A stretch of DNA of 64,000 nucleotides from Rikenellaceae bacterium (GCA_015059955.1 SUZK01000007.1:62001-126000); one strand, 5' to 3'. Counted from the first letter of the stretch, positions 15,910-24,969 are shown. A program made the numbers and translations. The notes: generated by a model from the letters alone, not told the origin.

Positions 15910-17850
15910 ATGCACCTCGACGTGAAGCCTGCAAATATCATGGTGCGTCGCGATGACAACAGCGCCATATTGATAGACTTTGGCCTCTCGAAGCACTACG
16001 ATGCCACAAGTGGCGAGGCTACCTCGACAACGCCTGTTGGTGTCAGCCACGGCTTTGCACCTATGGAGCAGTACCAAGATGGCGGTGTTCGGAGTTTTGC
16101 CCCAGAAACAGATATCTACTCACTCGGTGCAACGCTATATTTTTTAGTCACGGGTGAGACCCCTCCACCGTCGGTGGATATCGCTGAACGAGGTCTCGAT
16201 ATGCCAGTGGGTTTAGCACAGAGTATTAGCAATGCCATCCTCTGCTCGATGCACTATTGGCGTAAGGATAGACCGCACTCTATCAGTGAGTTCATGGCGC
16301 TGTTGGATGGCACAATGACGCCAGCCCTTATTAATACGGGCAAGCCTAACATGAGGGCAAAGTCTACATCTTCCGAAGATACGCGATACAACAACACGAA
16401 GGGCGTTGACCCAAACGAGAAGTCTACGAAGAGGCGTATACGTCTTTGGTGGCTGTGTCTTGCGGTGTTGGCCATCATAGGGGTTGGTCTGCTCTTTACT
16501 AAGCAGGATAATACAATCAGCGCTGATGCCACAAGTGTAGCGCCAACAGCTGAGGATAGTAGCGACATCGTAATAGATGATTATGAGCCTACTGGCCCAC
16601 TTGCCCCAGGTAACGAGATGTGGTATACGACATCGGATGACAAACAATTGGAGGAGGTTGTGTTTAGCGATGCTAATGTAGTTGCGCATACATATAGTGA
16701 TGGTATGGGTGTCATCAGATTTGATCATGAGGTGACATGTTTTCATGGATACATGCTGGGGGCACATCGTATCACAAGTATAACTCTTCCTGAGAGTCTA
16801 ACGACCATCTCAGGATTTGGCGGTTTAAACATAACAAATATAGCACTCCCCAAGGGGGTTACAACAATCGAAGAAGGGGCGTTTATTGATTGTACAAGTC
16901 TGAAGAGTATATCTATCCCTAATAAAGTAACTACGATTGAAGATCAGGTGTTTAATTGCTGCTCAAGCCTTGAGAGTGTAACCATTCCAAATAGTGTGAC
17001 TACAATTGGAGATCGAGCATTTGGTAATTGTTCAAGCCTTGATAGTATATCTATTCCGCGTAGTGTGACCACAATTGGAGTTATGGCATTTGCCGGTTGC
17101 TCAAGTCTTAGGAGTGTAACTATACCGCGTGGTGTGACTACAATTAGGGATAAGGCTTTTGCCGAATGCTTCAACCTTGAGAGTATAACCATCCCAAGTA
17201 GTGTCGAATCTATTGGAGATCATGTGTTCGGCGGATGTTGCAACTTGAGGGAGTTTAAGGGAGAATATGCCACAGCTGATGGGCGCGGACTTGTTATGAG
17301 GGATACACTTATTAGAGTTGCTGCTGCTGGGTTAGAGCGATATGTTGTTCCTAAGAGTGTTAAGGTGATAGATATCGGGGCGTTATGGGGGTGCGATAGC
17401 CTACAAGAGGTGCAGTTACACGATGATGTCACCCATATCGGAGAAGCAGCATTTTGCGCATGTGATAAGCTGACGAGTATAACTATTCCTAATAGTGTAA
17501 CAATGATAGGTAGTGCTGCGTTCTATGGCTGTAAAGCACTATCTACTGTCATGATTGGCAGTGGGGTAACTACCATAGGTGACCAAGCCTTTATGTGCTG
17601 CATAGCTCTAAAAGAGGTTACCATACCTGCATGTGTTAATATGATTGGAAATAGAGCATTCTATATAACTGGCTTAGATAGTATATATTGCGAGGCTACG
17701 ACTCCTCCAACTCTTGGAGGGGAAGTCTTTTACACTGGTCTGGATGGTTTCAAAGGTAATATATATGTTCCTACAGAGGCTGTTGAGGCATATAAAAAGG
17801 CAGATGGCTGGAAAGAATATGCCGACTATATTGTGGCCCATGACTTTTAG
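15910..17850 (+). CDS. Ser/Thr protein kinase C-lobe, membrane segment and leucine-rich-repeat domain (frameshifted gene)
   Basis: Continuation of the kinase that starts at 15455. It begins at the catalytic loop HLDVKPANIM and has DFGLS, the activation segment and VYSLGAT-like helix F (IYSLGATLYFL). A basic linker leads to one membrane helix (about residues 178-196, WWLCLAVLAIIGVGLLF). About 450 further residues follow, mostly 23-residue LRR_5/BspA-type repeats of the pattern LxSITIPxSVTTIGDxAFxxCSS (about 12 copies). The predicted topology is kinase inside, repeats outside. If the one-base gap were repaired, the whole protein would be about 798 residues. As read, the ATP-binding lobe is cut off, so this is a pseudogene or an assembly error. 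The internal ATG at 15910 is only a nominal start. Confidence 0.8.
   Translation: MHLDVKPANIMVRRDDNSAILIDFGLSKHYDATSGEATSTTPVGVSHGFAPMEQYQDGGVRSFAPETDIYSLGATLYFLVTGETPPPSVDIAERGLDMPVGLAQSISNAILCSMHYWRKDRPHSISEFMALLDGTMTPALINTGKPNMRAKSTSSEDTRYNNTKGVDPNEKSTKRRIRLWWLCLAVLAIIGVGLLFTKQDNTISADATSVAPTAEDSSDIVIDDYEPTGPLAPGNEMWYTTSDDKQLEEVVFSDANVVAHTYSDGMGVIRFDHEVTCFHGYMLGAHRITSITLPESLTTISGFGGLNITNIALPKGVTTIEEGAFIDCTSLKSISIPNKVTTIEDQVFNCCSSLESVTIPNSVTTIGDRAFGNCSSLDSISIPRSVTTIGVMAFAGCSSLRSVTIPRGVTTIRDKAFAECFNLESITIPSSVESIGDHVFGGCCNLREFKGEYATADGRGLVMRDTLIRVAAAGLERYVVPKSVKVIDIGALWGCDSLQEVQLHDDVTHIGEAAFCACDKLTSITIPNSVTMIGSAAFYGCKALSTVMIGSGVTTIGDQAFMCCIALKEVTIPACVNMIGNRAFYITGLDSIYCEATTPPTLGGEVFYTGLDGFKGNIYVPTEAVEAYKKADGWKEYADYIVAHDF
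16780..17700 (+). repeat. 69-bp coding repeats (BspA-type leucine-rich repeats)
   Basis: About twelve in-frame 69-bp units encode the 23-residue LRR_5 repeat. Adjacent units at 16900-17220 are very similar at DNA level (AGTGTGACTACAATTGGAG recurs). A break of about two repeat lengths at 17250-17345 holds a non-repeat insert. Confidence 0.75.
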
Positions 17851-17886
17851 TATAGGTTGATTTATTGATAATTACGACGATAATAG

Positions 17887-20367
17887 ATGAAGAGATATAG
17901 TATGAAAAGATTGGGATTTTTTGGTGGCATCGTGACGCTATGCGTGGCGATGACGATGTTTGTGGCGTGTCGCGAGGATGTAAGGCCTGAGCCTGGGCAG
18001 AAGCCCGACGAGGTGGCGATGGTCGATATAAGTATCACCGTCGAGGATGACACCCGCACAATACTCGACAAGGGCGAGAAGCGCGCCGTATGGTCGGTCG
18101 AGGATAGGCTGATGGTCATTGAGAGTGGCGAGCGATATGCCGAGACCACGAAGACGACGATTCTTGAGGATGGCAAGGCGCAGTTTAGCGTCGCCTTCGA
18201 GCGCGACACCACCGCCGATGCCTTTACCTATGATGCGATATACCCCGCCCAGAGCGTGTCGTTTGACGAGGGGGTATACAACGAGCTTGTCAAGGTGACA
18301 CTGCCTGCCGAGCAGCACCCGACAGCTGAGTCGTTCGACCCCATGGCAGATATCCTCGTTGCGGAGCACCGCGAGTATGACACCCAGCCCACGGAGCTTA
18401 GCATGCGCTTCAAGCGATTGGTGGCATTGGGTGCTATGGAGTTGAAGGGCATCCCTGATGATGAGGCAATTATCGAGGTCGACATCACCGCCATTGCCGA
18501 GGGCGGCAAGCAGTCTCCTCTTGCTGGCTGCAACCTTGTAAACTGCATCGAGGGTGCGGTGTTTGAGTATGGCTACGAGGATGCATCATCGACAATCGCG
18601 CTTATCTACGACGACCCTGTTCCTGCTGCGACAACCATATACTTGATGTGTAACCCCATGGAGCTTGCGGAGGGTGACCGTATGACTGTGCGTGTTGTCA
18701 CCGACAAGGCGACATATACGCGCACCGTGGAGCTTACTGCTGAGCATCCGCTAACACTCCGCCAGGGCGATATGAACACCTTTACTATAGATATGGGCGA
18801 GGCCAAGGTCGAGGAGCATAAGCTATGCTTCAAGAGGGCTACGTCGGTAAAGGCAGGAGGTGTCTATCTGCTTGCTGCCGAGGGGTATATCGCAACGCCA
18901 ATAACTGAAAATTATGGCTATATCCAGGTTGCCGAGGGCGATGCCGACGGTGATGGAATAATACTCCAGGAGACGTTGGATAACGCCTACACCCTTGAAT
19001 CAGTATCGGGAGGCTACGCCATAAAGCAGTGTTCTGACGACCGCTACCTCTATATGTACAAGAACTACACCTCGTTCAATATGGCCGACGATGCCACCGA
19101 TGGCTACGAGTGGAGCATAACACCCAAGAGCGATGGCACGTTCACTATAACGAACACCCTTAAAAATAAGTTTATACAGTACTCAGCGGGGTATACCTCG
19201 TTTGGTTGCTACTCAGAGGCGCAGAGCGATGGCGTGATGCCCATGCTCTATGAGCTCGCCTCGGATGTGGCGGTGCCTCCTGCCGAGGAGCCTACCCCCA
19301 AGCTCTCGGAGCTATATGTTCAGTGGGATGGTGAGATGGCAAGCTGTGGCTGCGTTGTCGAGAACCCAGAGTATATCGTTGGCGATGTCCACTTCAGCTT
19401 CGAGAGCGACGATGCCGCAAATGTCGATGTGACGTACGACGTTGAGGGTGTGCAGACATACGCCTATGTTGAGGGCGTTGAGCTTCAAGCCGATGAGTCG
19501 TATACTCTCACCGCTTGGTGCGAGGACATATCGGGCGAGAGGGTCGTGAGCGAGAGTGCCACCCTCTTTACCGCCACAACGTCGGGCGATATAGTGGCCT
19601 CGGGCTCATGGTTAGAGTTGCCGGCACAGCGCACCGATGGTAGGTACCCCAAGGCCAAGGAGTATAAGGTGATGTCGGGTAGTGAGCGCAACTACACCCA
19701 CTACTACGATACGAATACCTACACCACACTATGGGTGGCATACCCCATCGAGGCGAAGCACATGGGCTCTATTGGTCGCCCCGACAACTGGTCGTTCCAC
19801 CCCGATATCCCTGAAAAGGACCAGGTGAACCTCTGTTCACATAGTTACAGTAACACCTATGTACGTGGTCACCTTATCCCCAATGCCTCGCGCAATGGTA
19901 TACTTGAGATGCAGTTGCAGACATTCTACGTAACTAACTCGGTACCACAGATTCATGCTAACTTTAATAGTGGTATATGGCAGAAGCTCGAAGCAGCGAT
20001 ACAGAGTATCGGCGAGCGCGAGACGGTCTACGTTGTTACGGGTGTGGCCTTCGAGAAGATGGGCGAGACAAAGACAATCAACTACACAACCGCCAAGGAT
20101 GACACAAAGAGGGTCCCTGTGCCTAACTACTTCTATAAGGTTGTGCTGAAGGTCAACACGAATAGCTCAGGCGAGGTCACCGCGGCCTCTACCATAGGCT
20201 TCTGGTTCGAAAATAAGGCGTATAGCGACAATGCGTATAGCGATCATACTGTGTCGGTAGACGAGATTGAGCAGTGGACGGGCTTCGACTACTTTGTCAA
20301 CCTCCCCGATAGCATCGAGAGTGTTGCTGAGAGGAACTCATCGTGGAGCACCTTCTCGGCATTTTAG
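17887..20367 (+). CDS. lipoprotein with C-terminal DNA/RNA non-specific endonuclease domain
   Basis: An 826-residue lipoprotein (MKRLGFFGGIVTLCVAMTMFVACRE, lipobox FVAC; the alternative start at 17902 gives the same signal). Residues about 40-300 resemble the beta-sandwich fimbrillin-like domains of Bacteroidales (AVWSVEDRLMV, FDPMADILVAE). Residues about 305-450 are a further beta-rich module (DRYLYMYKNYTSFN). The C-terminal ~240 residues match the NUC (NucA/EndoG) nuclease family: TLWVAYPIEAKH, the catalytic motif RGHLIPNASR (about 659-668; usual form DRGHL/MxPxxd) and FYVTNSVPQ with the Mg-binding Asn. It is presumably exposed on the cell surface and degrades DNA or RNA. It follows the broken kinase by 36 nt. 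Confidence 0.85.
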   Translation: MKRYSMKRLGFFGGIVTLCVAMTMFVACREDVRPEPGQKPDEVAMVDISITVEDDTRTILDKGEKRAVWSVEDRLMVIESGERYAETTKTTILEDGKAQFSVAFERDTTADAFTYDAIYPAQSVSFDEGVYNELVKVTLPAEQHPTAESFDPMADILVAEHREYDTQPTELSMRFKRLVALGAMELKGIPDDEAIIEVDITAIAEGGKQSPLAGCNLVNCIEGAVFEYGYEDASSTIALIYDDPVPAATTIYLMCNPMELAEGDRMTVRVVTDKATYTRTVELTAEHPLTLRQGDMNTFTIDMGEAKVEEHKLCFKRATSVKAGGVYLLAAEGYIATPITENYGYIQVAEGDADGDGIILQETLDNAYTLESVSGGYAIKQCSDDRYLYMYKNYTSFNMADDATDGYEWSITPKSDGTFTITNTLKNKFIQYSAGYTSFGCYSEAQSDGVMPMLYELASDVAVPPAEEPTPKLSELYVQWDGEMASCGCVVENPEYIVGDVHFSFESDDAANVDVTYDVEGVQTYAYVEGVELQADESYTLTAWCEDISGERVVSESATLFTATTSGDIVASGSWLELPAQRTDGRYPKAKEYKVMSGSERNYTHYYDTNTYTTLWVAYPIEAKHMGSIGRPDNWSFHPDIPEKDQVNLCSHSYSNTYVRGHLIPNASRNGILEMQLQTFYVTNSVPQIHANFNSGIWQKLEAAIQSIGERETVYVVTGVAFEKMGETKTINYTTAKDDTKRVPVPNYFYKVVLKVNTNSSGEVTAASTIGFWFENKAYSDNAYSDHTVSVDEIEQWTGFDYFVNLPDSIESVAERNSSWSTFSAF

Positions 20368-20416
20368 ATACGGCGAGGGGTGAGTCGTCACCGAAGGTGA
20401 GCCAAATCCTATATTA

Positions 20417-20448
20417 TTTGGATAATTGGCCAATTATTCATACTTTTG
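20417..20448 (+). promoter_or_regulatory. promoter of the glycosyltransferase array
   Basis: TTTG (20417-20420), 20-nt spacer, TACTTTTG (20441-20448): a full consensus match, 19 nt before the ATG at 20468. Confidence 0.75.
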
Positions 20449-20467
20449 TATAAGAATCTGAACATAA

Positions 20468-21430
20468 ATGGAGAGTATGCCACTGATAAGTATCATCATG
20501 CCGGTATATAATGCCGAGCAATATTTAGCATCAAGCATTGATAGTCTCTTAGCACAGACGGTAAAGGATTTTGAATTATTGCTGATTAATGATGGCAGTA
20601 AGGATAACAGCCTTGCCATATGCCGCGAGTATGAGGCTCGCGACAGCCGTGTGCGTGTCTTCGACAAGCCAAATGGCGGTGTTAGCTCGGCACGTAATAT
20701 GGGTCTTGATGTGGCTCAGGGCGAGTGGCTTATGTTTGTTGACTCCGACGACTGGCTCACCGAGAACACCCTCGAGCTATGCCTTGAGCATACGCCCGAG
20801 AATGATGTGGTATGCTTCGCCTTCCGCCTCTTATACAAGGATAACACCTCGTACGATAAGCCATTGTGCGCGACTAAGGGGCTTAGAGACTACTTCAAGC
20901 ATCAGATACAGCGCCGCGGTGGCGTGCGTGCTTGCGGTGCGTTGTATAGACGCTCGATAATTGCTGATAACAAGATATACTTCACCCCTGGTATTATCTA
21001 TGGCGAGGATTGGCTATGGGCGATGCGCGTAACGTTATGCTGTAAGAAGATAAAGCCACTAACACACTCATTCTGCTACCACTATAACCTCATGAACCAG
21101 TCGAGCTGTACCAATACGATGTCGGTGCGTAAGGTTATCCAGCAGCTCAAGGTGCTCAAGATCATCAAGGAGTGTCTTGCGCAGACCGATGCTCTTGGCA
21201 GCGCGAGCAACTATCGTAAGCACTTCCGCGATACACGATGCAGCGTGGTTCTTGATGCATTGCGTATGTTCTCTCCAAAGGAAACGTGTGAGCATGTTAT
21301 CGAGGTGTACGACGAAATAACCTTCATTGATAGATGGGATGTGCTACTTGCCGACATCAGCTTGCGTAAGAAGATACGCCTATTTAAGTTCTTGCGCTAT
21401 TGCCGTGCTAATGGCCTTCCACGATCGTAG
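20468..21430 (+). CDS. family 2 glycosyltransferase, copy 1 of 3
   Basis: Cytosolic GT2 (GT-A fold) enzyme that transfers a sugar from a nucleotide-sugar. The 320 residues show ISIIMPVYNAEQYL, the nucleotide-binding NDGSKDNS and NGGVSSARNMGLDVAQGEW. The metal-binding DSDDW and the downstream YGEDWLWAMR, the likely acceptor region with the ED motif, also match. No membrane helices are seen. Within 1 kb two more copies follow that are nearly identical over the N-terminal ~110 residues. The C-terminal half, which normally sets acceptor choice, differs more. Donor and acceptor sugars are unknown. It has its own consensus promoter. Confidence 0.88.
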   Translation: MESMPLISIIMPVYNAEQYLASSIDSLLAQTVKDFELLLINDGSKDNSLAICREYEARDSRVRVFDKPNGGVSSARNMGLDVAQGEWLMFVDSDDWLTENTLELCLEHTPENDVVCFAFRLLYKDNTSYDKPLCATKGLRDYFKHQIQRRGGVRACGALYRRSIIADNKIYFTPGIIYGEDWLWAMRVTLCCKKIKPLTHSFCYHYNLMNQSSCTNTMSVRKVIQQLKVLKIIKECLAQTDALGSASNYRKHFRDTRCSVVLDALRMFSPKETCEHVIEVYDEITFIDRWDVLLADISLRKKIRLFKFLRYCRANGLPRS

Positions 21431-21453
21431 ACCGAGTGATTTTCCGAAAAAAG

Positions 21454-22416
21454 ATGTTAGCTATGCCATTAGTAAGTATCATCATGCCGGTCTATAATGC
21501 CGAGCAATATTTAGCATCAAGCATTGATAGTCTCTTAGCACAGACGGTCAAGGATTTCGAGTTGCTTCTTATCAATGATGGTAGTAAGGATAATAGTCTT
21601 GCTATATGCCGCGAGTATGAGGCTCGTGACAGTCGCGTGCGTGTATTCGACAAGCCAAATGGAGGTGTTAGCTCGGCACGTAATATGGGCCTTGATGTAG
21701 CTCAGGGCGAGTGGCTTATGTTTGTTGACTCCGATGACTGGCTTACTGAGAACACCCTCGAGCTATGCCTTGAGCATACGCCAGAGTATGATGTGGTATG
21801 CTTCGCCTTCCGCCTCTTGTTTAAGGATAATACCTCGTGCGATAAGCCATTGTGCGAGACTAAGGACCTCATAGACTACTTCAAGCATCAGATACAGCGC
21901 CGTGTGGGTATGCGTGCCTGCGGTGCGTTGTACAGACGCTCGATAATTGCCGATAACAAGATATACTTCACCCCTGGTATTATCTATGGCGAGGATTGGC
22001 TATGGGCAATGCGTGTGTCGCTATACTGCACGAAGATAAAGTCGTTAACACACTCTTACTGCTACCTCTATAACCTTATGAACCTTTCGAGTTGCACCAA
22101 TACAATGTCGGTGCCTAAGGTTATCCAGCAGCTCAAGGTGCTCAAGATTGCCAAGGGATACCTTGCCGAGGTTGGGAGTCTTGGTGATGTGAGCAACTAT
22201 CGTAAGCAGTTCCGTGATACACGATGCCGCGTGGTTCTCGATGCGTTACGTATGTTCTCTCCCGAGGAGATATGTGAGCATGTTATCGAGGTGTACGACG
22301 ATATCACCTTTATTGATCGCTGGGATGTACTGCTTGCCGATATTAGCATCCGTCAGAAGCGACACCTATTTAAGTTCCTGCGCTACTGCTATGCCAACGG
22401 TCTCCAACGACCATAG
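21454..22416 (+). CDS. family 2 glycosyltransferase, copy 2 of 3
   Basis: Tandem duplicate of the preceding gene: NDGSKDNS, NGGVSSARNMGLDVAQGEW, DSDDW and YGEDWLWAMR are all present. The nucleotide sequence is almost unchanged over the first 320 bases. Copies 1 and 2 are also close in the C-terminal half (FTPGIIYGEDWLWAMRV, SCTNTMSV.KVIQQLKVLKI), so this is the younger pair. The ATG at 21454 (MLAMPLVSII) matches the start of copy 3; an upstream GTG at 21436 is less likely. It follows copy 1 by 23 nt, and the short spacer CGAGTGATT..CCGAAAAAA is also repeated before copy 3. Confidence 0.88.
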   Translation: MLAMPLVSIIMPVYNAEQYLASSIDSLLAQTVKDFELLLINDGSKDNSLAICREYEARDSRVRVFDKPNGGVSSARNMGLDVAQGEWLMFVDSDDWLTENTLELCLEHTPEYDVVCFAFRLLFKDNTSCDKPLCETKDLIDYFKHQIQRRVGMRACGALYRRSIIADNKIYFTPGIIYGEDWLWAMRVSLYCTKIKSLTHSYCYLYNLMNLSSCTNTMSVPKVIQQLKVLKIAKGYLAEVGSLGDVSNYRKQFRDTRCRVVLDALRMFSPEEICEHVIEVYDDITFIDRWDVLLADISIRQKRHLFKFLRYCYANGLQRP

Positions 22417-22440
22417 GCCGAGTGATTACCGAAAAAAAAG

Positions 22441-23373
22441 ATGTTAGCTATGCCATTAGTAAGTATCATCATGCCGGTCTATAATGCCGAGCAATATTTA
22501 GCATCAAGTATCGATTGCGTATTGGCTCAAACGGCCAAGGATTTCGAGTTGCTCCTTGTCAATGATGGCAGTAAGGATAATAGCCTTGCCATATGCCGTG
22601 AGTATGAGGCTCGCGACAGCCGTGTGCGTATCCTCGACAAGCCAAATGGAGGCGTTAGCTCGGCGCGCAACATGGGTCTTGATGAGGCTCGTGGCGAGTG
22701 GATAATGTTCGTAGACTCCGATGACTGGCTTACGGAAGATGCTCTTGCCGTCTGTCTTGAGCATGTCCCTGAGTACGATATCATTCGCTTTTCGTATAAG
22801 CGCGTGGAGAAGCGTACCACGAAGGATGTCCCTGTGCGCATGGCAACAACGCCTCAGCAGCAGCTACGCTTGCAGCTGGAGCGCCGCACGACGTTGGCCG
22901 TGTGGGGTGGCTTGTATCGCCGTACGCTCTTCACCGACAATAAGATATACTTCGACCCCGCGTTTATCTATGGCGAGGATTGGCTCGTCTCGATGCGCCT
23001 GTCGCTATGCTGCAAGAGTATCAAGACCCTGCCACATGCCTATTGCTATAACTACAATGCCATCAATATGTCGAGCTGCACAAATACCCTAACACCCGCG
23101 AAGGTCGTACAGCAGCTCCAGGTGCTCAAGACGATACGTGGCATGATAGGCGGTAACAAGTATCGCAAGTCGTTGCGCGACACACGCTGTAATATCGTGC
23201 GTGACCTGCTGCGAGCCTTCTCTCCCGAGGAGTCGTGCGAGCATATAATCACCGTACGCGACAAGATAGACTTTATCGATCGCTGGGATGTGTTGCTTGC
23301 CGATATCAGCATCCGCAAGAAGCTATGTCTATTTAAGTTCCTGCGCTACTGCCGTGCACACGGGCTGCAATAA
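22441..23373 (+). CDS. family 2 glycosyltransferase, copy 3 of 3
   Basis: Third member of the tandem array (310 residues). The N-terminal ~100 residues equal those of copies 1 and 2 with few changes (NDGSKDNS, DSDDWLTEDAL). Residues 110-230 diverge clearly (FSYKRVEKRTTKDVPVRMATTPQQQLRLQLERR), while YGEDWLVSMRLS and the last 60 residues are again similar. This mosaic suggests gene conversion of the donor-binding half with retention of different acceptor halves. It is followed after 47 nt by the second kinase gene. Confidence 0.88.
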   Translation: MLAMPLVSIIMPVYNAEQYLASSIDCVLAQTAKDFELLLVNDGSKDNSLAICREYEARDSRVRILDKPNGGVSSARNMGLDEARGEWIMFVDSDDWLTEDALAVCLEHVPEYDIIRFSYKRVEKRTTKDVPVRMATTPQQQLRLQLERRTTLAVWGGLYRRTLFTDNKIYFDPAFIYGEDWLVSMRLSLCCKSIKTLPHAYCYNYNAINMSSCTNTLTPAKVVQQLQVLKTIRGMIGGNKYRKSLRDTRCNIVRDLLRAFSPEESCEHIITVRDKIDFIDRWDVLLADISIRKKLCLFKFLRYCRAHGLQ

Positions 23374-23420
23374 TCGCATAAACTATAAAGGAGATAACAG
23401 AACATTAGATAACCGACACT

Positions 23421-24950
23421 ATGAAACTACAAACTGGAACTTATCTACAAGGCGATAAGTATCGCATTATTGATCTCCTCGGACAGGGCGGCTTTGGTAT
23501 CACCTACCTCGCTCTTCAGGAGCTTGCCGACCGCAAGGTCTGCATCAAGGAGTTCTTCCCTAAGGACTACTACAACCGTGAGACAGACACCCAGCATGTA
23601 ACACTCGGCTCACAGGGTAGCGCCGAGGCTATGGAGCGCTACAAGGAGAAGTTTATCAAGGAGGCAAAGACAATAGCGCGCCTCGACCACCCCAATATCA
23701 TCCATATCCACGACGTCTTCAAGGAGAACAACACTTGCTATTACGTTATGGACTATATCGATGGTGAGTCGTTGCAGTCGCTTGTTAAGCGTGAGGGAGC
23801 GCTCCCCGAGGCTGCGGCTGTGGCATATATCCGCGAGGCGGGCGCTGCACTCGGCCATATACACTCGTTGAGCATCAACCACCTCGACATCAAGCCTGGT
23901 AATATCATGGTTCGCAAGTCGGACAACCGCGCTATATTAATCGACTTTGGCCTCTCGAAGCAGTACGATGCGATGGGCAACCAGACAAGCTCTACGCCTG
24001 TAGGCATCAGCCACGGCTTTGCCCCCATGGAGCAGTACAAGACGGGTGGCGTGAGCGAGTTCACCCCCGCAACAGATGTATACTCGTTGGGCGCTACGCT
24101 CTACTACCTCGTTACGGGCTGTGTGCCACCCCAGGCATCAGATATTGCCGAAGATGGTCTTCCGGAGCTCCCAGCACATCTATCTGCGGGCGTCAAGCGC
24201 GCGATAGCGGATGCTATGCAGACACGCCGCAAGGATAGAGTGCAGAGTGTCGATGCCTTCTTGGCACTACTCGACGATAGCAAGGTAGCTGCTGCGCCAA
24301 CACCTACTCCAGCACCAGCACCAGTTGTCGATGAGAGCACTCGTATTGGAGTGGCGACGGTGGATGAGAGCACAAAGCTTGGCGAGGCACCTAAGCAGGA
24401 GCCTAAGAGGGTTGAGACACCAAAGCGTGTCGAGGAGCCTAAGAAGGAGTGGACGCCAAAGTATGATACGAAGAAGCCTAAGCAGGAGAAACGTAAGTCG
24501 CGCTTGTGGTCATGGCTGCTTGCATTGCTACTTATCGGCGTCGGAACATACTTTATCATTGATGCTAATAGCGGCAACAATAGTAGCTCAGATAGCGGGA
24601 TGAAGCCTGATACATCCGGTGAGGAGCAATATTACGACTACGACAATTCATATTACTATGAGGGTAATTACGAGATGGAGCCAGAGGAAATAGCATACAA
24701 AGCGGAGCCTATGTGTGCTGAATACGAAGAGACCCCTGAGATATACGAGCCAGCAGAAGAGGCAGTTGTAGCTGAGCCTGCGCCATATGTCCCTGAGTAC
24801 TATTATGATGAGTACGGTGGGTATAGCTACTATGATGAGCATGGCAATTTGATATATGTTGATCAATATGGTGAGACCACAACGTTCTACTTCGATGAGT
24901 ATGGTAATATGTATGACGAGTATGGCGAGTTGGTTCCTATGGCCTATTAG
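23421..24950 (+). CDS. membrane-anchored Ser/Thr protein kinase with acidic Tyr-rich ectodomain
   Basis: An intact 509-residue eukaryotic-type kinase: glycine loop GQGGFG (21-26), K43, helix C around E81, catalytic loop HLDIKPGN (D156, N161), DFG (175-177) and helix F VYSLGAT. HRD is replaced by HLD, as in its neighbour. After the kinase domain (to about 286) comes a Pro/Ala linker with two copies of VDEST[RK][IL]G (303-321), a Lys/Pro-rich stretch, and one membrane helix (362-381). The outer part of about 128 residues is rich in Tyr, Asp and Glu, with YYDEYGG, YYDEHGN, YFDEYGN and YDEYGE repeats. It shares the kinase domain, but not the ectodomain, with the broken gene at 15455. The ligand and targets are unknown. 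Confidence 0.87.
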   Translation: MKLQTGTYLQGDKYRIIDLLGQGGFGITYLALQELADRKVCIKEFFPKDYYNRETDTQHVTLGSQGSAEAMERYKEKFIKEAKTIARLDHPNIIHIHDVFKENNTCYYVMDYIDGESLQSLVKREGALPEAAAVAYIREAGAALGHIHSLSINHLDIKPGNIMVRKSDNRAILIDFGLSKQYDAMGNQTSSTPVGISHGFAPMEQYKTGGVSEFTPATDVYSLGATLYYLVTGCVPPQASDIAEDGLPELPAHLSAGVKRAIADAMQTRRKDRVQSVDAFLALLDDSKVAAAPTPTPAPAPVVDESTRIGVATVDESTKLGEAPKQEPKRVETPKRVEEPKKEWTPKYDTKKPKQEKRKSRLWSWLLALLLIGVGTYFIIDANSGNNSSSDSGMKPDTSGEEQYYDYDNSYYYEGNYEMEPEEIAYKAEPMCAEYEETPEIYEPAEEAVVAEPAPYVPEYYYDEYGGYSYYDEHGNLIYVDQYGETTTFYFDEYGNMYDEYGELVPMAY

Positions 24951-24969
24951 GTAAGCCCTGAGACAATAC

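Noticed and set aside
15910..17850. Stand-alone leucine-rich-repeat gene starting at 15910
   Set aside because: The sequence from 15883 continues the kinase domain with conserved residues before the ATG, so the ATG is internal to the kinase.
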